DNA from: Clostridia bacterium
GTDB taxonomy: Bacteria > Bacillota_A > Clostridia > Christensenellales > Aristaeellaceae
Direction: 5' to 3'
Assembly (NCBI GenBank): GCA_017397695.1
Contig: JAFQIF010000206.1
Coordinates: 1-22,832, forward strand
Length of the DNA stretch: 22,832 nt
Shown: positions 1 through 7,579 of the stretch, piece after piece
Numbering within the stretch: the stretch's first letter is position 1
Layout of the letters: each line of letters starts with the position of its first letter
Notes under the pieces: model-generated
What the model was told of the DNA's origin: nothing
The model's database searches: none
What the model saw: the letters and a program-made list of their open reading frames with translations, nothing else
Made by a program: the position numbers and the translations under genes

Positions 1-803
1 AGGTCTGCTTTGAGGATCCCGACGGGGTGATCAATCAGACGCAGTACACGCAGCCGTGCATGGTTGCCTTTGCGGCGGGCGTGAACGCTGTGTTGGCGGA
101 GAATGGGATTGTGCCGGAGGTCGCGGCGGGATTGTCGCTGGGCGAATACAGCGCACTGCACTGTGCAGGCGTATTCACGGCAAAGCAGGCGATTGAGCTG
201 ACGGCATACCGCGGTGCGGCGATGGCAAAGGCTGCCGAGGGCATTGAGAGTGGGATGACGGCGGTGTTGATGCTCGATCGAGAAACGCTTGAGCGCTGCT
301 GCGCGGAGGCGGCAGATGCGGGCGTGGTGAAGATCTGCAATTACAACTGCCCGGGCCAGTTGGTGATCGGCGGCGAGAAGGCGGCGGTTGCCAAGGCTGG
401 CGAACTGGCGAAGGCGGCGGGGGCGAGAAGGCTGATGCCCCTGCGCGTGAGCGGCCCGTTCCATACGCCGCTGATGGCGCCGGCAGGCGAGGCGCTCAAG
501 GCGCGCTTTGAAACGGAAGCGTTCGCGGAGATGAAGATTCCGGTGCTGTTCAATTGCCTGGGCGACATGATGGGCGAAGAGGATACGATTCCTGCGCTGC
601 TCTGCCGCCAGGTTCAGGAGAGCGTATACATGGAAGACACCATCCGCCGCCTGCAGGAGCTTGGCGTGGATACGGTGATCGAGATCGGACCGGGCAAGGC
701 GCTTTCCGGCTTTGTTGGCAAGACTGTGGGCAGTGAAATTGCCTGCTATGCGGTGGAAGACTGCGCGAGCTTGGAGGCGGCGATTGCCGCAGTGAGGGCG
801 TAA
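1..803 (+). CDS. fabD: Malonyl-CoA:ACP transacylase, 5' truncated
   Basis: FabD moves the malonyl group from CoA to acyl carrier protein, feeding type II fatty-acid elongation in the cytoplasm. The open frame runs in from the window edge (first full codon at base 3), so the true start lies upstream. An NQTQYTQP stretch is followed by the nucleophile elbow GLSLGEYSAL, equivalent to the family GHSxGE with Leu for the usual His. A later PFHTPLM segment carries the second catalytic His, and IEIGPGKALSGFV is the conserved C-terminal signature. About 267 residues are visible of a usual 300-310, so only a short N-terminus is missing. A terminator follows at once, so this is probably the last gene of its transcript. 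The Leu replacing His beside the nucleophile is a mild variation. The family call is secure. Confidence 0.95.
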   Translation, partial: VCFEDPDGVINQTQYTQPCMVAFAAGVNAVLAENGIVPEVAAGLSLGEYSALHCAGVFTAKQAIELTAYRGAAMAKAAEGIESGMTAVLMLDRETLERCCAEAADAGVVKICNYNCPGQLVIGGEKAAVAKAGELAKAAGARRLMPLRVSGPFHTPLMAPAGEALKARFETEAFAEMKIPVLFNCLGDMMGEEDTIPALLCRQVQESVYMEDTIRRLQELGVDTVIEIGPGKALSGFVGKTVGSEIACYAVEDCASLEAAIAAVRA

Positions 804-816
804 AACAGAAGGAACG

Positions 817-841
817 GGGAGGGCGAAAGTCCTCCCTTTCT
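817..841 (+). terminator. Intrinsic terminator after fabD
   Basis: GGGAGG (817-822) pairs with CCTCCC (831-836) across an 8-nt loop and is followed by a T-rich tract (TTTCTTTGT). It starts 13 bases after the fabD stop codon and separates fabD from the promoter of the transporter operon. Confidence 0.75.
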
Positions 842-867
842 TTGTCTGCTATTTGACGAACTTGTTG

Positions 868-897
868 TTGACAGCGTGCAACATATCCATATATAAT
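868..897 (+). promoter_or_regulatory. Sigma-A-type promoter of the ABC importer
   Basis: A perfect -35 TTGACA (868-873) and a perfect -10 TATAAT (892-897) are separated by 18 bp. Transcription should start near 904, giving a leader of about 70 nt. The leader holds two small hairpins: GGCA/TGCC at 911-921 and CACGG/CCGTG at 924-946. No known riboswitch class is recognised. Confidence 0.85.
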
Positions 898-972
898 GTA
901 GCCAGAAATAGGCAAAATGCCTGCACGGCTCGTGCGATGAACCGTGTAAATAACTGAAAAGGAGAACTGACT

Positions 973-2043
973 ATGAAGAAACTGTTTGCGCTCCTGCTGG
1001 CTGCGCTGCTCACGCTGTCCTTTGCGTGCGCGATGGCCGAAATCGATCCTGCGCTGATCGCTGCCGCTCAGGAAGAGGGCGAGCTGATCGTCTATGGTTC
1101 CTGCGAGGAGCCGTATCTGGCTGCTGCCGCGAAGCACTTTGAAGAACTGTACGGCATCAAGACCTACTATCAGCGTCTGTCCACCGGCGAGGTGCAGGCG
1201 AAGATCAACGAAGAAGCGGGCAACCCGTCCGGCGACGTCTGGTTCGGCGGCACGACCGACCCGTACAACGAGAGCGCCAAGGCCGGCCTGCTGCTGCCGT
1301 ATGAGGCGGCGAATGCTGCGGATCTGGCGGGCGATATGTATCGCGACGCCGACGGCTACTGGTACGGTATCTACAAGGGTATCCTGGGCTTCATGGTCAA
1401 CACCGAGGAGCTCGAGCGCCTGGGCCTGGAAGCGCCCAAGGGCTGGGACGACCTGCTTAAGCCGGAATACAAGGGCCTGGTCTGGATGTCCAACCCGAAC
1501 ACTGCCGGCACTGCGAAGCTGATCATCAACACCATGGTTCAGCTCAAGGGTCACGACGAGGCCATGAAGTACTTCGTGGAGCTCGATAAGAACGTTGCGC
1601 AGTACACCAAGTCCGGTTCCGGCCCGTCCAAGAAGGTTGGCATCGGCGAGTGCGTGATCGGCATCGGTTTCCTGCATGACGGCATCGCCCAGATCCTGCA
1701 GGGCTATGACAACATCGCCCTGATCATCCCGGAGGAAGGCACTTCCTTCGAGATCGGTGCGACCGCGATCTTCGACGGCTGCGTGCACGAGAATGCTGCG
1801 AAGCTGTGGATCGAGTATGCGCTCTCTCCGGAGTGCGTGGAGCTGGCTGACGACGCCGAGAGCTATCAGTTCCTGGTCATCAACAGCGCGCAGCAGCCGT
1901 CCGCCGTTGAGCCGTTCGGTCTGGATCCGAACAACGTCATCGACTATGACTTCGAGGACGCGAAGAACAACACCACCAAGTATGTTGAGGATTACTTCAA
2001 CACGCTGGGCGCCGCTGCGGATGACCGCTTTAAGACCGAGTGA
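973..2043 (+). CDS. ABC importer substrate-binding protein (FbpA/AfuA-like)
   Basis: This is the extracytoplasmic binding protein of the importer encoded next to it. The 356-residue product starts at an ATG preceded by AAGGAG with 8-nt spacing. Residues 1-22 form a signal peptide: KK, a Leu/Ala-rich core, then ACAMA before the mature EIDPAL. Family traits are IVYGSCEEPYL near the mature N-terminus, a PSGDVWFGGTTDPY stretch, and a SGSGPSKKVGIGE...GFLHDG block with His235-Asp236. That block resembles the ferric/phosphonate/hexose-phosphate binding-protein group (COG1840). Paired Tyr residues typical of iron-binding FbpA are not evident, whereas the His-Asp pair recalls what I remember of sugar-phosphate-binding AfuA. 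The substrate is therefore open: hexose phosphate, 2-aminoethylphosphonate or iron. The codon choice (ACC, ATC, AAC) suggests high expression. No canonical lipobox is seen. Confidence 0.88.
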   Translation: MKKLFALLLAALLTLSFACAMAEIDPALIAAAQEEGELIVYGSCEEPYLAAAAKHFEELYGIKTYYQRLSTGEVQAKINEEAGNPSGDVWFGGTTDPYNESAKAGLLLPYEAANAADLAGDMYRDADGYWYGIYKGILGFMVNTEELERLGLEAPKGWDDLLKPEYKGLVWMSNPNTAGTAKLIINTMVQLKGHDEAMKYFVELDKNVAQYTKSGSGPSKKVGIGECVIGIGFLHDGIAQILQGYDNIALIIPEEGTSFEIGATAIFDGCVHENAAKLWIEYALSPECVELADDAESYQFLVINSAQQPSAVEPFGLDPNNVIDYDFEDAKNNTTKYVEDYFNTLGAAADDRFKTE

Positions 2044-2118
2044 TCGCATAAGAGCTTTGTGAATTATTGATTCTGCCCGCGAAGCAAGGAAACGCGCTGC
2101 GCTGTGCCCAGAAGGATG

Positions 2119-2141
2119 AGGAGGGGCTGCGCGCCCCTCCT
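2119..2141. repeat. GC-rich hairpin downstream of the binding-protein gene
   Basis: AGGAGGGGC (2119-2127) pairs perfectly with GCCCCTCCT (2133-2141) around a 5-nt TGCGC loop. No T tract follows, so it is more likely an mRNA-stabilising or repeat-derived hairpin than a terminator. A similar GAGGGA/TCCCTC hairpin sits at 19570-19589. Confidence 0.6.
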
Positions 2142-2341
2142 ACATCCCTCTGGACTCCCATACCACCCGCGAACGCTGGGGAGGTATAAGGAGCCCGGTG
2201 AATCAAAGCCTCATGTTTAGTGCGTGCGTGCGACGGAGTCGCAACTGTGCTTGAGCGCTTCGAATTTGGGGGCTGTACAAGTGGGCTTACGGATCAAATA
2301 TCCTTTTGAAGGGGCGGGGCTTTGTTACTCCCTTATCCCGC

Positions 2342-2444
2342 TGGCGAACGCAGTTCGCCATAGGAGAGCGGCTTCAAGCCGACGCGAAGCGAACATGGGG
2401 TCTGGGGACTGGTCCCCAGGCGGGTTTCAGGGTGGCAGCCCTGA
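2342..2444 (+). repeat. Composite intergenic hairpin element, copy A
   Basis: Four modules lie in a row. TGGCGAAC/GTTCGCCA forms a perfect 8-bp stem with a 3-nt loop (2342-2360). CGGCTT/AAGCCG forms a small palindrome (2369-2381). A 17-nt core GCGAAGCGAACATGGGG (2384-2400) is followed by CTGGGGAC/GTCCCCAG (2402-2419). A further TCAGGG/CCCTGA hairpin follows (2427-2444). The core is identical in copy B, and the module order recurs in copies B and C. Confidence 0.75.
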
Positions 2445-2467
2445 CGTAACCATACGTATTTCCATGG

Positions 2468-2497
2468 GGGATGGGGGAAAGCCCCATCCCTCTTTTT
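2468..2497 (+). terminator. Intrinsic terminator directly before the permease gene
   Basis: GGGATGGGG (2468-2476) pairs with CCCCATCCC (2482-2490), a perfect 9-bp stem closed by a 5-nt loop, then TCTTTTT. It ends 26 bases before the permease ATG, so no independent promoter fits downstream of it. Permease and ATPase synthesis should depend on read-through. Confidence 0.85.
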
Positions 2498-2523
2498 ATT
2501 TCACAAAGAGGGGTGAATGCCCG

Positions 2524-4458
2524 ATGAAAACACGCCAGAGCGCGGCGCTTGAGCGCAAGAAATTTTTTGCCGATCCGGTGATGGTCGTCACCGTCGTGCT
2601 GCTGACTGTGCTGCTCGCGCTGTTTATTCTCTATCCGCTGGCCATGCTGCTGCTGGACAGCGTGTATGTGCGCGAGACGAACCTCGTGCTTGTGACGGAC
2701 ATCCAGAGCGGAAGCGCGGATGTGGAAATCAAGGACGGGAAGATCGCCGTGCTGAGCAGCAAGGGCAAGGCGGAGACGTTTGATGTCGATGCGCTTGACA
2801 GCGCATGGGGCTATATGTTTGCCAAAAATGGGCGCGTGCTCAAAGAGGATAAGCCCATCGACTTTGAAAACTGCTACGTGAAGGTACAGAAGAATTATCT
2901 GACCTTCGATGCGTTCCCGCGCATTTTTGCGGATTATACGTTCAATCGGGCGTTTTACAACACACTGCTGCTGGGCATGATTACGGGCTTTGGCTCAGTG
3001 ATCATCGGCCTTCTGTTTGCGTATGTGGACTGCTACGTGAATGTACGCCAAAGGGCGGTCAAGAAGATGTTCGACGTGGTGAGCATGCTGCCGGTTGTAT
3101 CGCCGCCGTTTGTGCTGTCGCTGTCGATGATCCTGCTCTTTGGCCGCGGCGGCCTGATCACGCGCGAGCTGCTGGGCATTTATGACAGCAACGTGTATGG
3201 CCTGGGCGGCATTGCGATCGTGCAGATCCTGACGTTCTTCCCGGTGTGTTACATGATGCTCAAGGGCCTGCTCAAGAACATCGATCCCTCGATGGAAGAG
3301 GCTGCGCGCAACATGGGTGCCAGCAGGATGAAGGTGTTTACCACGGTGACCCTGCCGCTGATGCTGCCGGGTCTGGGCAATGCGTTCCTGGTGACGTTCA
3401 TCGAATCCGTAGCGGACTTTGCCAACCCGATGATGATCGGCGGCAGCTATGATACGCTGGCGACGACGATCTACCTGCGCATCACGGGCGGCAGCTACGA
3501 CATCACCGGCGCGGCCGCGATGGCGGTTGTGCTACTGGCGATTACGCTGGTGCTGTTCCTGATCCAGAAATACTATCTGGAGGCGAAGACGGCTGCGACG
3601 CTGACGGGCAAGGCAAGCCGCGCCCGCGCGCTGATTGACGACAAGAGCGTGCGAGTGCCGCTGACGACGGTTTGCTCCCTGCTTTCCGCGTTCGTGATCA
3701 TGATGTACATTGCTATTCCGTTCGGCGCGCTGTTCAAGCTCTGGGGCCGCGATTACAGCCTGAGCCTCAAGTGGTTCCAGCAGCTCTTCCGCGATGATGG
3801 CTTCAAGGCGTTTACCGACAGCTTTATCCTGTCGCTCATTGCTTCGCCGATCACGGCGCTGCTGTCGATGATCATCTCGTATCTGGTGGTCAAGAAGAGA
3901 TTCAAGAGCAAGGCGTTCATCGAGTTTGTATCCATGCTGGCGATGGCCGTGCCGGGCACGGTGCTGGGCGTGGGTTTCATCCGCGGCTTTGCCAACGGTA
4001 TCTTCCGCACGGGCCTGATGCAGGGCATTTACGGCACGGGCGTGATCCTCGTCATCGTGTTTGTGGTGCGTTCGCTGCCGGTCGGCACGCGAAGCGGCAT
4101 CTCCGCGCTGCGCCAGATTGACAAGTCGATTGAGGAATCGGCCTATGACCTGGGCGCAGGCAGCGCAAAGGTATTCATGACGGTGACATTGCCGCTGATC
4201 AAGGATTCGTTCCTCAGCGGATTGGTGACGACGTTTGTGCGCTCGATCACCGCCATCAGCGCGATCATCCTGCTGGTGACTCCGCGCTATCTGCTTATCA
4301 CCTGCCGTATCAACGAGTTTGCTGAAAAGGGCGCGTATGGCGTGGCCTGCGCGTATGCAACGATCCTGATTGCGATCGTCTATGCGGCGATTGTGATCAT
4401 GAATTGGGTGATCAAGCATTTTGGCACCAGCAAAGTGATGAAGGCGAAGGAGGACTAA
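2524..4458 (+). CDS. ABC importer permease, two fused MetI-type domains (FbpB/AfuB-like)
   Basis: This is the membrane channel of the importer. It is one 644-residue chain carrying two tandem permease domains, as in FbpB and AfuB, so it forms both halves of the pore. I chose the ATG at 2524 because GAGGGGTG precedes it and the first transmembrane helix follows directly; the upstream open frame is repeat sequence. A first helix near residues 16-42 is followed by an unusually long extracytoplasmic stretch (about 46-140) before the second helix. EAA loops, which contact the ATPase, appear as EEAARNMGASRMKVF (from residue 258) and EESAYDLGAGSAKVF (from residue 537), each followed by TVTLPL. The ATPase gene follows after 4 bp, with its SD inside the end of this frame. 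Substrate is unknown. Confidence 0.9.
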   Translation: MKTRQSAALERKKFFADPVMVVTVVLLTVLLALFILYPLAMLLLDSVYVRETNLVLVTDIQSGSADVEIKDGKIAVLSSKGKAETFDVDALDSAWGYMFAKNGRVLKEDKPIDFENCYVKVQKNYLTFDAFPRIFADYTFNRAFYNTLLLGMITGFGSVIIGLLFAYVDCYVNVRQRAVKKMFDVVSMLPVVSPPFVLSLSMILLFGRGGLITRELLGIYDSNVYGLGGIAIVQILTFFPVCYMMLKGLLKNIDPSMEEAARNMGASRMKVFTTVTLPLMLPGLGNAFLVTFIESVADFANPMMIGGSYDTLATTIYLRITGGSYDITGAAAMAVVLLAITLVLFLIQKYYLEAKTAATLTGKASRARALIDDKSVRVPLTTVCSLLSAFVIMMYIAIPFGALFKLWGRDYSLSLKWFQQLFRDDGFKAFTDSFILSLIASPITALLSMIISYLVVKKRFKSKAFIEFVSMLAMAVPGTVLGVGFIRGFANGIFRTGLMQGIYGTGVILVIVFVVRSLPVGTRSGISALRQIDKSIEESAYDLGAGSAKVFMTVTLPLIKDSFLSGLVTTFVRSITAISAIILLVTPRYLLITCRINEFAEKGAYGVACAYATILIAIVYAAIVIMNWVIKHFGTSKVMKAKED

Positions 4459-4462
4459 GGCC

Positions 4463-5542
4463 ATGGCAAACAAGGAAAAGAAAGGCGTTCGCCTGGAGCA
4501 TATTTCCAAGATTTACAATGATCCCAAGACGGGCAAGGAGTTTTACGCGGTTAACGACGTGAGCCTGACCATCGAGCCGGGCAGCTTTGTGACGCTGCTG
4601 GGCCCCAGCGGCTGCGGCAAGACGACGACGCTGCGCATGATCGCGGGCTTTGAAAGCCCGGATGCGGGTGAAATCTACCTGGGCGACGAGGCGATCAACG
4701 CACTGACGCCCAACAAGCGCGACACGGCGATGGTCTTCCAGAGCTACGCGCTGTTCCCGCACTACAATGTATACGACAACGTGGCCTACGGCCTGAAGCT
4801 GCGCAAGGTGCCCAAGAAGGAAATGGACGAGCGCGTGGAGCGGATTCTGGATCTGGTGGAGCTGACGGGCATGGAAAGCCGCATGACCAACCAGCTTTCG
4901 GGCGGCCAGCAGCAGCGCGTCGCTCTGGCGCGCGCGATGGTGGTGGAGCCGGGCGTGCTGCTGTTTGACGAACCGCTGAGCAACCTGGATGCGAAGCTGC
5001 GTGTATCCATGCGCACAGAGATCCGCCGCATTCAGCAGGCACTGGGTATTACGGCGGTATACGTGACGCACGATCAGGCGGAAGCGATGGCGATCTCTGA
5101 CAATATCATCATTATGAACAAGGGCGTGATCGCACAGATGGGCACGCCGGAGGAAATCTACCACAAGCCGCAGAGTGAGTTTGTGGCGGATTTCATCGGT
5201 GAGGTCAACTTCCTGGACGGAGAGGTTGCGGAAGTGAAGGGCGACCGGTGCGTGGTCAAGGTCAACGGGCATCCGGTCGAGGTGGCCAATCCCGATGGAT
5301 TTACCGCAGGCAAGGCTTGCCGCCTGGTGCTGCGGCCGGAGGCGGGTATCCTGGCGGACGAAGGCGCGCTGCCATGCACAGTGGTGCTTTCCTGCTTCAT
5401 GGGCGCGTATCAGAACTACCATGTGATGGTGGGCGATACGCTGGTGAAGCTCTCCGATTACTGCCCGGTGGGCCGCAAGGTATACAGGGTGGGCGATACG
5501 GCATATCTCTCCTTCCGGGAGAACTGTGTATCGATGCTGTGA
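4463..5542 (+). CDS. ABC importer ATP-binding protein (PotA/FbpC/AfuC class)
   Basis: This ATPase powers the importer from the cytoplasmic face. The 359-residue chain shows Walker A GPSGCGKTT (from residue 47), the Q-loop within MVFQSYALFPHYNVYDNV, signature LSGGQQQRVALARA (from 145), Walker B VLLFDEPLSNLDAKLR (Asp169, catalytic Glu170) and switch His203 in VTHDQAEAM. After about residue 240 comes a TOBE-like beta-rich tail, typical of sugar, polyamine and ferric importers. It is intact and of usual length. The start follows an AAGGAGG site (4447-4453) located in the end of the permease gene, so the two are translated together. It is the last gene of the operon, closed by a terminator at 5553-5577. 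The family is certain; the transported solute is not. Confidence 0.95.
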   Translation: MANKEKKGVRLEHISKIYNDPKTGKEFYAVNDVSLTIEPGSFVTLLGPSGCGKTTTLRMIAGFESPDAGEIYLGDEAINALTPNKRDTAMVFQSYALFPHYNVYDNVAYGLKLRKVPKKEMDERVERILDLVELTGMESRMTNQLSGGQQQRVALARAMVVEPGVLLFDEPLSNLDAKLRVSMRTEIRRIQQALGITAVYVTHDQAEAMAISDNIIIMNKGVIAQMGTPEEIYHKPQSEFVADFIGEVNFLDGEVAEVKGDRCVVKVNGHPVEVANPDGFTAGKACRLVLRPEAGILADEGALPCTVVLSCFMGAYQNYHVMVGDTLVKLSDYCPVGRKVYRVGDTAYLSFRENCVSML

Positions 5543-5552
5543 CAAAGAAAGA

Positions 5553-5577
5553 GGGTCTCCTTTGGGAGGCCCTTTTT
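5553..5577 (+). terminator. Intrinsic terminator after the ABC importer operon
   Basis: GGGTCTCC (5553-5560) pairs with GGGAGGCCC (5564-5572; one G bulged) across a TTT loop, followed by TTTTT. Confidence 0.8.
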
Positions 5578-5614
5578 GCGTGTCTTTGCGCCGGGGCGAT
5601 TCTCTGGCAGAACA

Positions 5615-5643
5615 TTGAAAAAGAACAGGCTGTGTGCTATACT
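5615..5643 (+). promoter_or_regulatory. Promoter of the glycosyltransferase pair
   Basis: TTGAAA (5615-5620), a 17-bp spacer and TATACT (5638-5643) give a good sigma-A-type match. The predicted start near 5650 lies about 50 nt before the preferred start codon at 5702. Confidence 0.7.
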
Positions 5644-5701
5644 GAATCGCGATATGGAAGATATCGCAATGAATACCGCAAAGAAGATTTCAGGAGCAAA
5701 G

Positions 5702-6574
5702 ATGAGAATTTCGGTGATCATTCCCACGCTGAATGCCGGCGGGGAACTGACTGCTCTGATGGAAAGGCTGCGCGCACAGACGACAGCTCCGGACGAGATC
5801 ATCGTGGTGGATTCACAGTCCACGGACGATACCGTGCAGCGGGCAAAGGATGCGGGCGCGACGGTGATTCCGATTGCACGCAAGGACTTTGATCACGGCG
5901 GAACGCGGGATATGGCGATCCGAAAGAGCAGCGGCGATGTGGTGATCATGATGACGCAGGACGCGATGCCGGACGGCACGGACGCGATGGAGAGGCTGAT
6001 TGCACCGCTCAGCGATCCGCGCGTGGCGGCTGTCGGCGGGCGTCAGGTGCCCAAGGCGGACGCCAGAGCGTTTGAACGATTGGTGCGTGAGCACAATTAT
6101 CCGGCGGAAAGCCGCGTATGGGACGCGAGCGCGATTGAGTGCATGGGCGTTCGCGCGTTCATGATTTCGGATGTGTTTGCCGCATACAGGCGGGAGGCCT
6201 ATCTCGCCGTGGGCGGATTTGATCATCCGATCATGACCAACGAGGATATGCTGATGGTACAGCGCCTGCTTGAAGCGGGATACCGGATTGCCTACGCGGG
6301 TGACGCCTGCGTGCGGCATTCGCATAACCTGACGATGAAGCAGCAGTTCAGACGAAACTACATTGTCGGCAGGACGATGCAGCGCTATGAGGAGCGTTTC
6401 TGCCATGTACAGGAGATGGGCGAGGGCACGAAGCTGGCCAAGGCTGTGCTTATGCAGCTGATCAAAGAGGGACATCCGCTGGAGGCAATCTGTTTCTGCT
6501 TGGATTGCGCGGCGCGGCTGCTGGGCAACAGGCTCGGCAGGCGGGACGAAACGAAGATGGGACGGGCAAAATGA
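5702..6574 (+). CDS. Family 2 glycosyltransferase, rhamnosyltransferase-like
   Basis: This enzyme probably adds a sugar from a nucleotide donor to a surface polysaccharide precursor. The 290-residue product begins MRISVIIPTLNAGG, the usual opening strand of a GT-A fold, and AGGAG stands 5 nt upstream. In-frame ATGs at 5669 and 5654 are alternatives with weaker ribosome sites. Asp38 in VVDSQSTDDT should bind the nucleotide. MMTQDAMP (Asp87) fills the metal-binding position, and NEDMLMVQRLLEAGYRIAY (Glu181-Asp182) is the catalytic-base region. The VFAAYRREAYLAVGGFD and HSHNLTMKQQFRRNYIVGR stretches are typical of rhamnosyltransferase-type GT2 proteins. No membrane helix is evident. Its stop codon overlaps the start of the next glycosyltransferase. 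The sugar and acceptor cannot be read from the sequence. Confidence 0.88.
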   Translation: MRISVIIPTLNAGGELTALMERLRAQTTAPDEIIVVDSQSTDDTVQRAKDAGATVIPIARKDFDHGGTRDMAIRKSSGDVVIMMTQDAMPDGTDAMERLIAPLSDPRVAAVGGRQVPKADARAFERLVREHNYPAESRVWDASAIECMGVRAFMISDVFAAYRREAYLAVGGFDHPIMTNEDMLMVQRLLEAGYRIAYAGDACVRHSHNLTMKQQFRRNYIVGRTMQRYEERFCHVQEMGEGTKLAKAVLMQLIKEGHPLEAICFCLDCAARLLGNRLGRRDETKMGRAK

Positions 6575-7500
6575 ACGGAGTATATGCGGAGATTCTGCTG
6601 GCGACATACAACGGAGAAAAGTATGTCGGCGCACAGATTGATTCGATTCTTGCGCAGAAGGATGCGCGATGGCATCTGACGCTGTCCGACGACGGATCGA
6701 CAGACGGGACGGTACGGATTCTGGACGAATACGCGAGCCGGTATCCGGACAGGATTACGCGCTACGTATCCGGTAAAAAATTCGGAAATGCGCGGGATCA
6801 TTTCTTTCATCTGATGCGAAGCTGCGAAGCACCGTACATGTTTTTCTGCGATCAGGATGACGTATGGTATGAGGAGAAGATTGGCAAGACGCTGGAAGCG
6901 ATGATCCGGGCGGAAGAAACACACGGCAAGAATTGCCCGGTGCTTGCGTTTACCGATCAGACGCCGACGGACGAAAACCTTGTGCCGCTGGCGCCGAGCC
7001 TGATGCGCTACCAGCAGCAGTATGCTCAGGAGATTGACTATCGGGCGATTATGCTGCAGAACATTGTGACGGGCGGCGCTGCGGGGATCAATCTGGCGCT
7101 GGCGAAGCTGGCAGCCGAGTGTATCGACGAGAAGCAGACGATCATGCACGATTGGTGGTTGGGGATTGTGGCGGCGCGCTTTGGTCAGCTGGTTTATATC
7201 GATGAGCCGCTGAGTGACTACCGCCAGCACGGCACCAACAGTGTAGGGGCGAAGGATGTGCGCAGCCTTTCGCATATCGCAGGCAAGCTGAGGAATCTGG
7301 ATGCAATCCGCAAGACGACGGCGGACAAGAAGCGCCAGGCGGCGATGTTTGTGAAGACCTATGAAAGGGAACTGACTGCGCAGGACCATGCATTCCTCGA
7401 TCCGTTTATGAAGGCGAGGAGCGGTCCGCTGTTCTACTGGAAGAACAGAAAGCTGATCCATGGCTTTTTCCGCCTGGCAGGCATGATGACGCTGGGCTGA
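6571..7500 (+). CDS. Family 2 glycosyltransferase, second of a coupled pair
   Basis: This is a second GT-A glycosyltransferase of 309 residues. Its ATG shares bases with the stop of the gene before it (ATGA), so translation is likely coupled; no strong SD of its own is visible. Motifs are EILLATYNGEKYV at the N-terminus, LSDDGSTDGT (Asp40-Asp41, nucleotide binding) and FFCDQDDVWY (from about residue 91). The last is the hallmark of RfbF/CpsI-like rhamnosyl- and related transferases. The HDWWLGIVAARFG...LVYIDEPLSDYRQHGTN block is also typical of this group. The pair stands alone between two terminators, without the dTDP-rhamnose genes or flippase that often accompany such enzymes, so its donor must be supplied from elsewhere. 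The exact sugar is unknown. Confidence 0.88.
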   Translation: MNGVYAEILLATYNGEKYVGAQIDSILAQKDARWHLTLSDDGSTDGTVRILDEYASRYPDRITRYVSGKKFGNARDHFFHLMRSCEAPYMFFCDQDDVWYEEKIGKTLEAMIRAEETHGKNCPVLAFTDQTPTDENLVPLAPSLMRYQQQYAQEIDYRAIMLQNIVTGGAAGINLALAKLAAECIDEKQTIMHDWWLGIVAARFGQLVYIDEPLSDYRQHGTNSVGAKDVRSLSHIAGKLRNLDAIRKTTADKKRQAAMFVKTYERELTAQDHAFLDPFMKARSGPLFYWKNRKLIHGFFRLAGMMTLG

Positions 7501-7512
7501 GCAAAACAGAAA

Positions 7513-7553
7513 AGGACTGTCTGAACCCGGAAAGGGAGCAGACAGTCCTTTTT
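7513..7553. terminator. Bidirectional terminator between GT2 and GH3 genes
   Basis: AGGACTGTCTG (7513-7523) and CAGACAGTCCT (7539-7549) form a perfect 11-bp stem with a 15-nt loop. TTTTT follows on the + strand and an A-rich stretch precedes it, giving a T-rich tract on the - strand. It can serve both convergent genes. Confidence 0.85.
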
Positions 7554-7579
7554 ATTCATATTATGCTTCTTTTTAGGCG

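Larger units (their letters stand above)
2044..2523. other. 480-bp hairpin-rich gap between binding protein and permease
   Basis: No gene is supported here. An open frame does extend upstream from the permease to 2224, but it runs through repeats and lacks any family similarity. The stretch contains a G+C hairpin at 2119-2141, an interspersed composite repeat at 2342-2444 and a terminator at 2468-2497. I see no convincing promoter. The layout recalls the REP-containing gap between malE and malF in enteric bacteria, where the binding-protein message is stabilised relative to the permease message. Confidence 0.7.

Noticed and set aside
550..2049. 499-codon open frame on the minus strand
   Set aside because: Crosses the fabD end, the terminator and the promoter of the next operon and lies antisense to the binding-protein gene; no family features.
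2224..2523. N-terminal extension of the permease frame by 100 codons
   Set aside because: The stretch is composite repeat plus terminator, and a good SD with ATG at 2524 precedes the first membrane helix.
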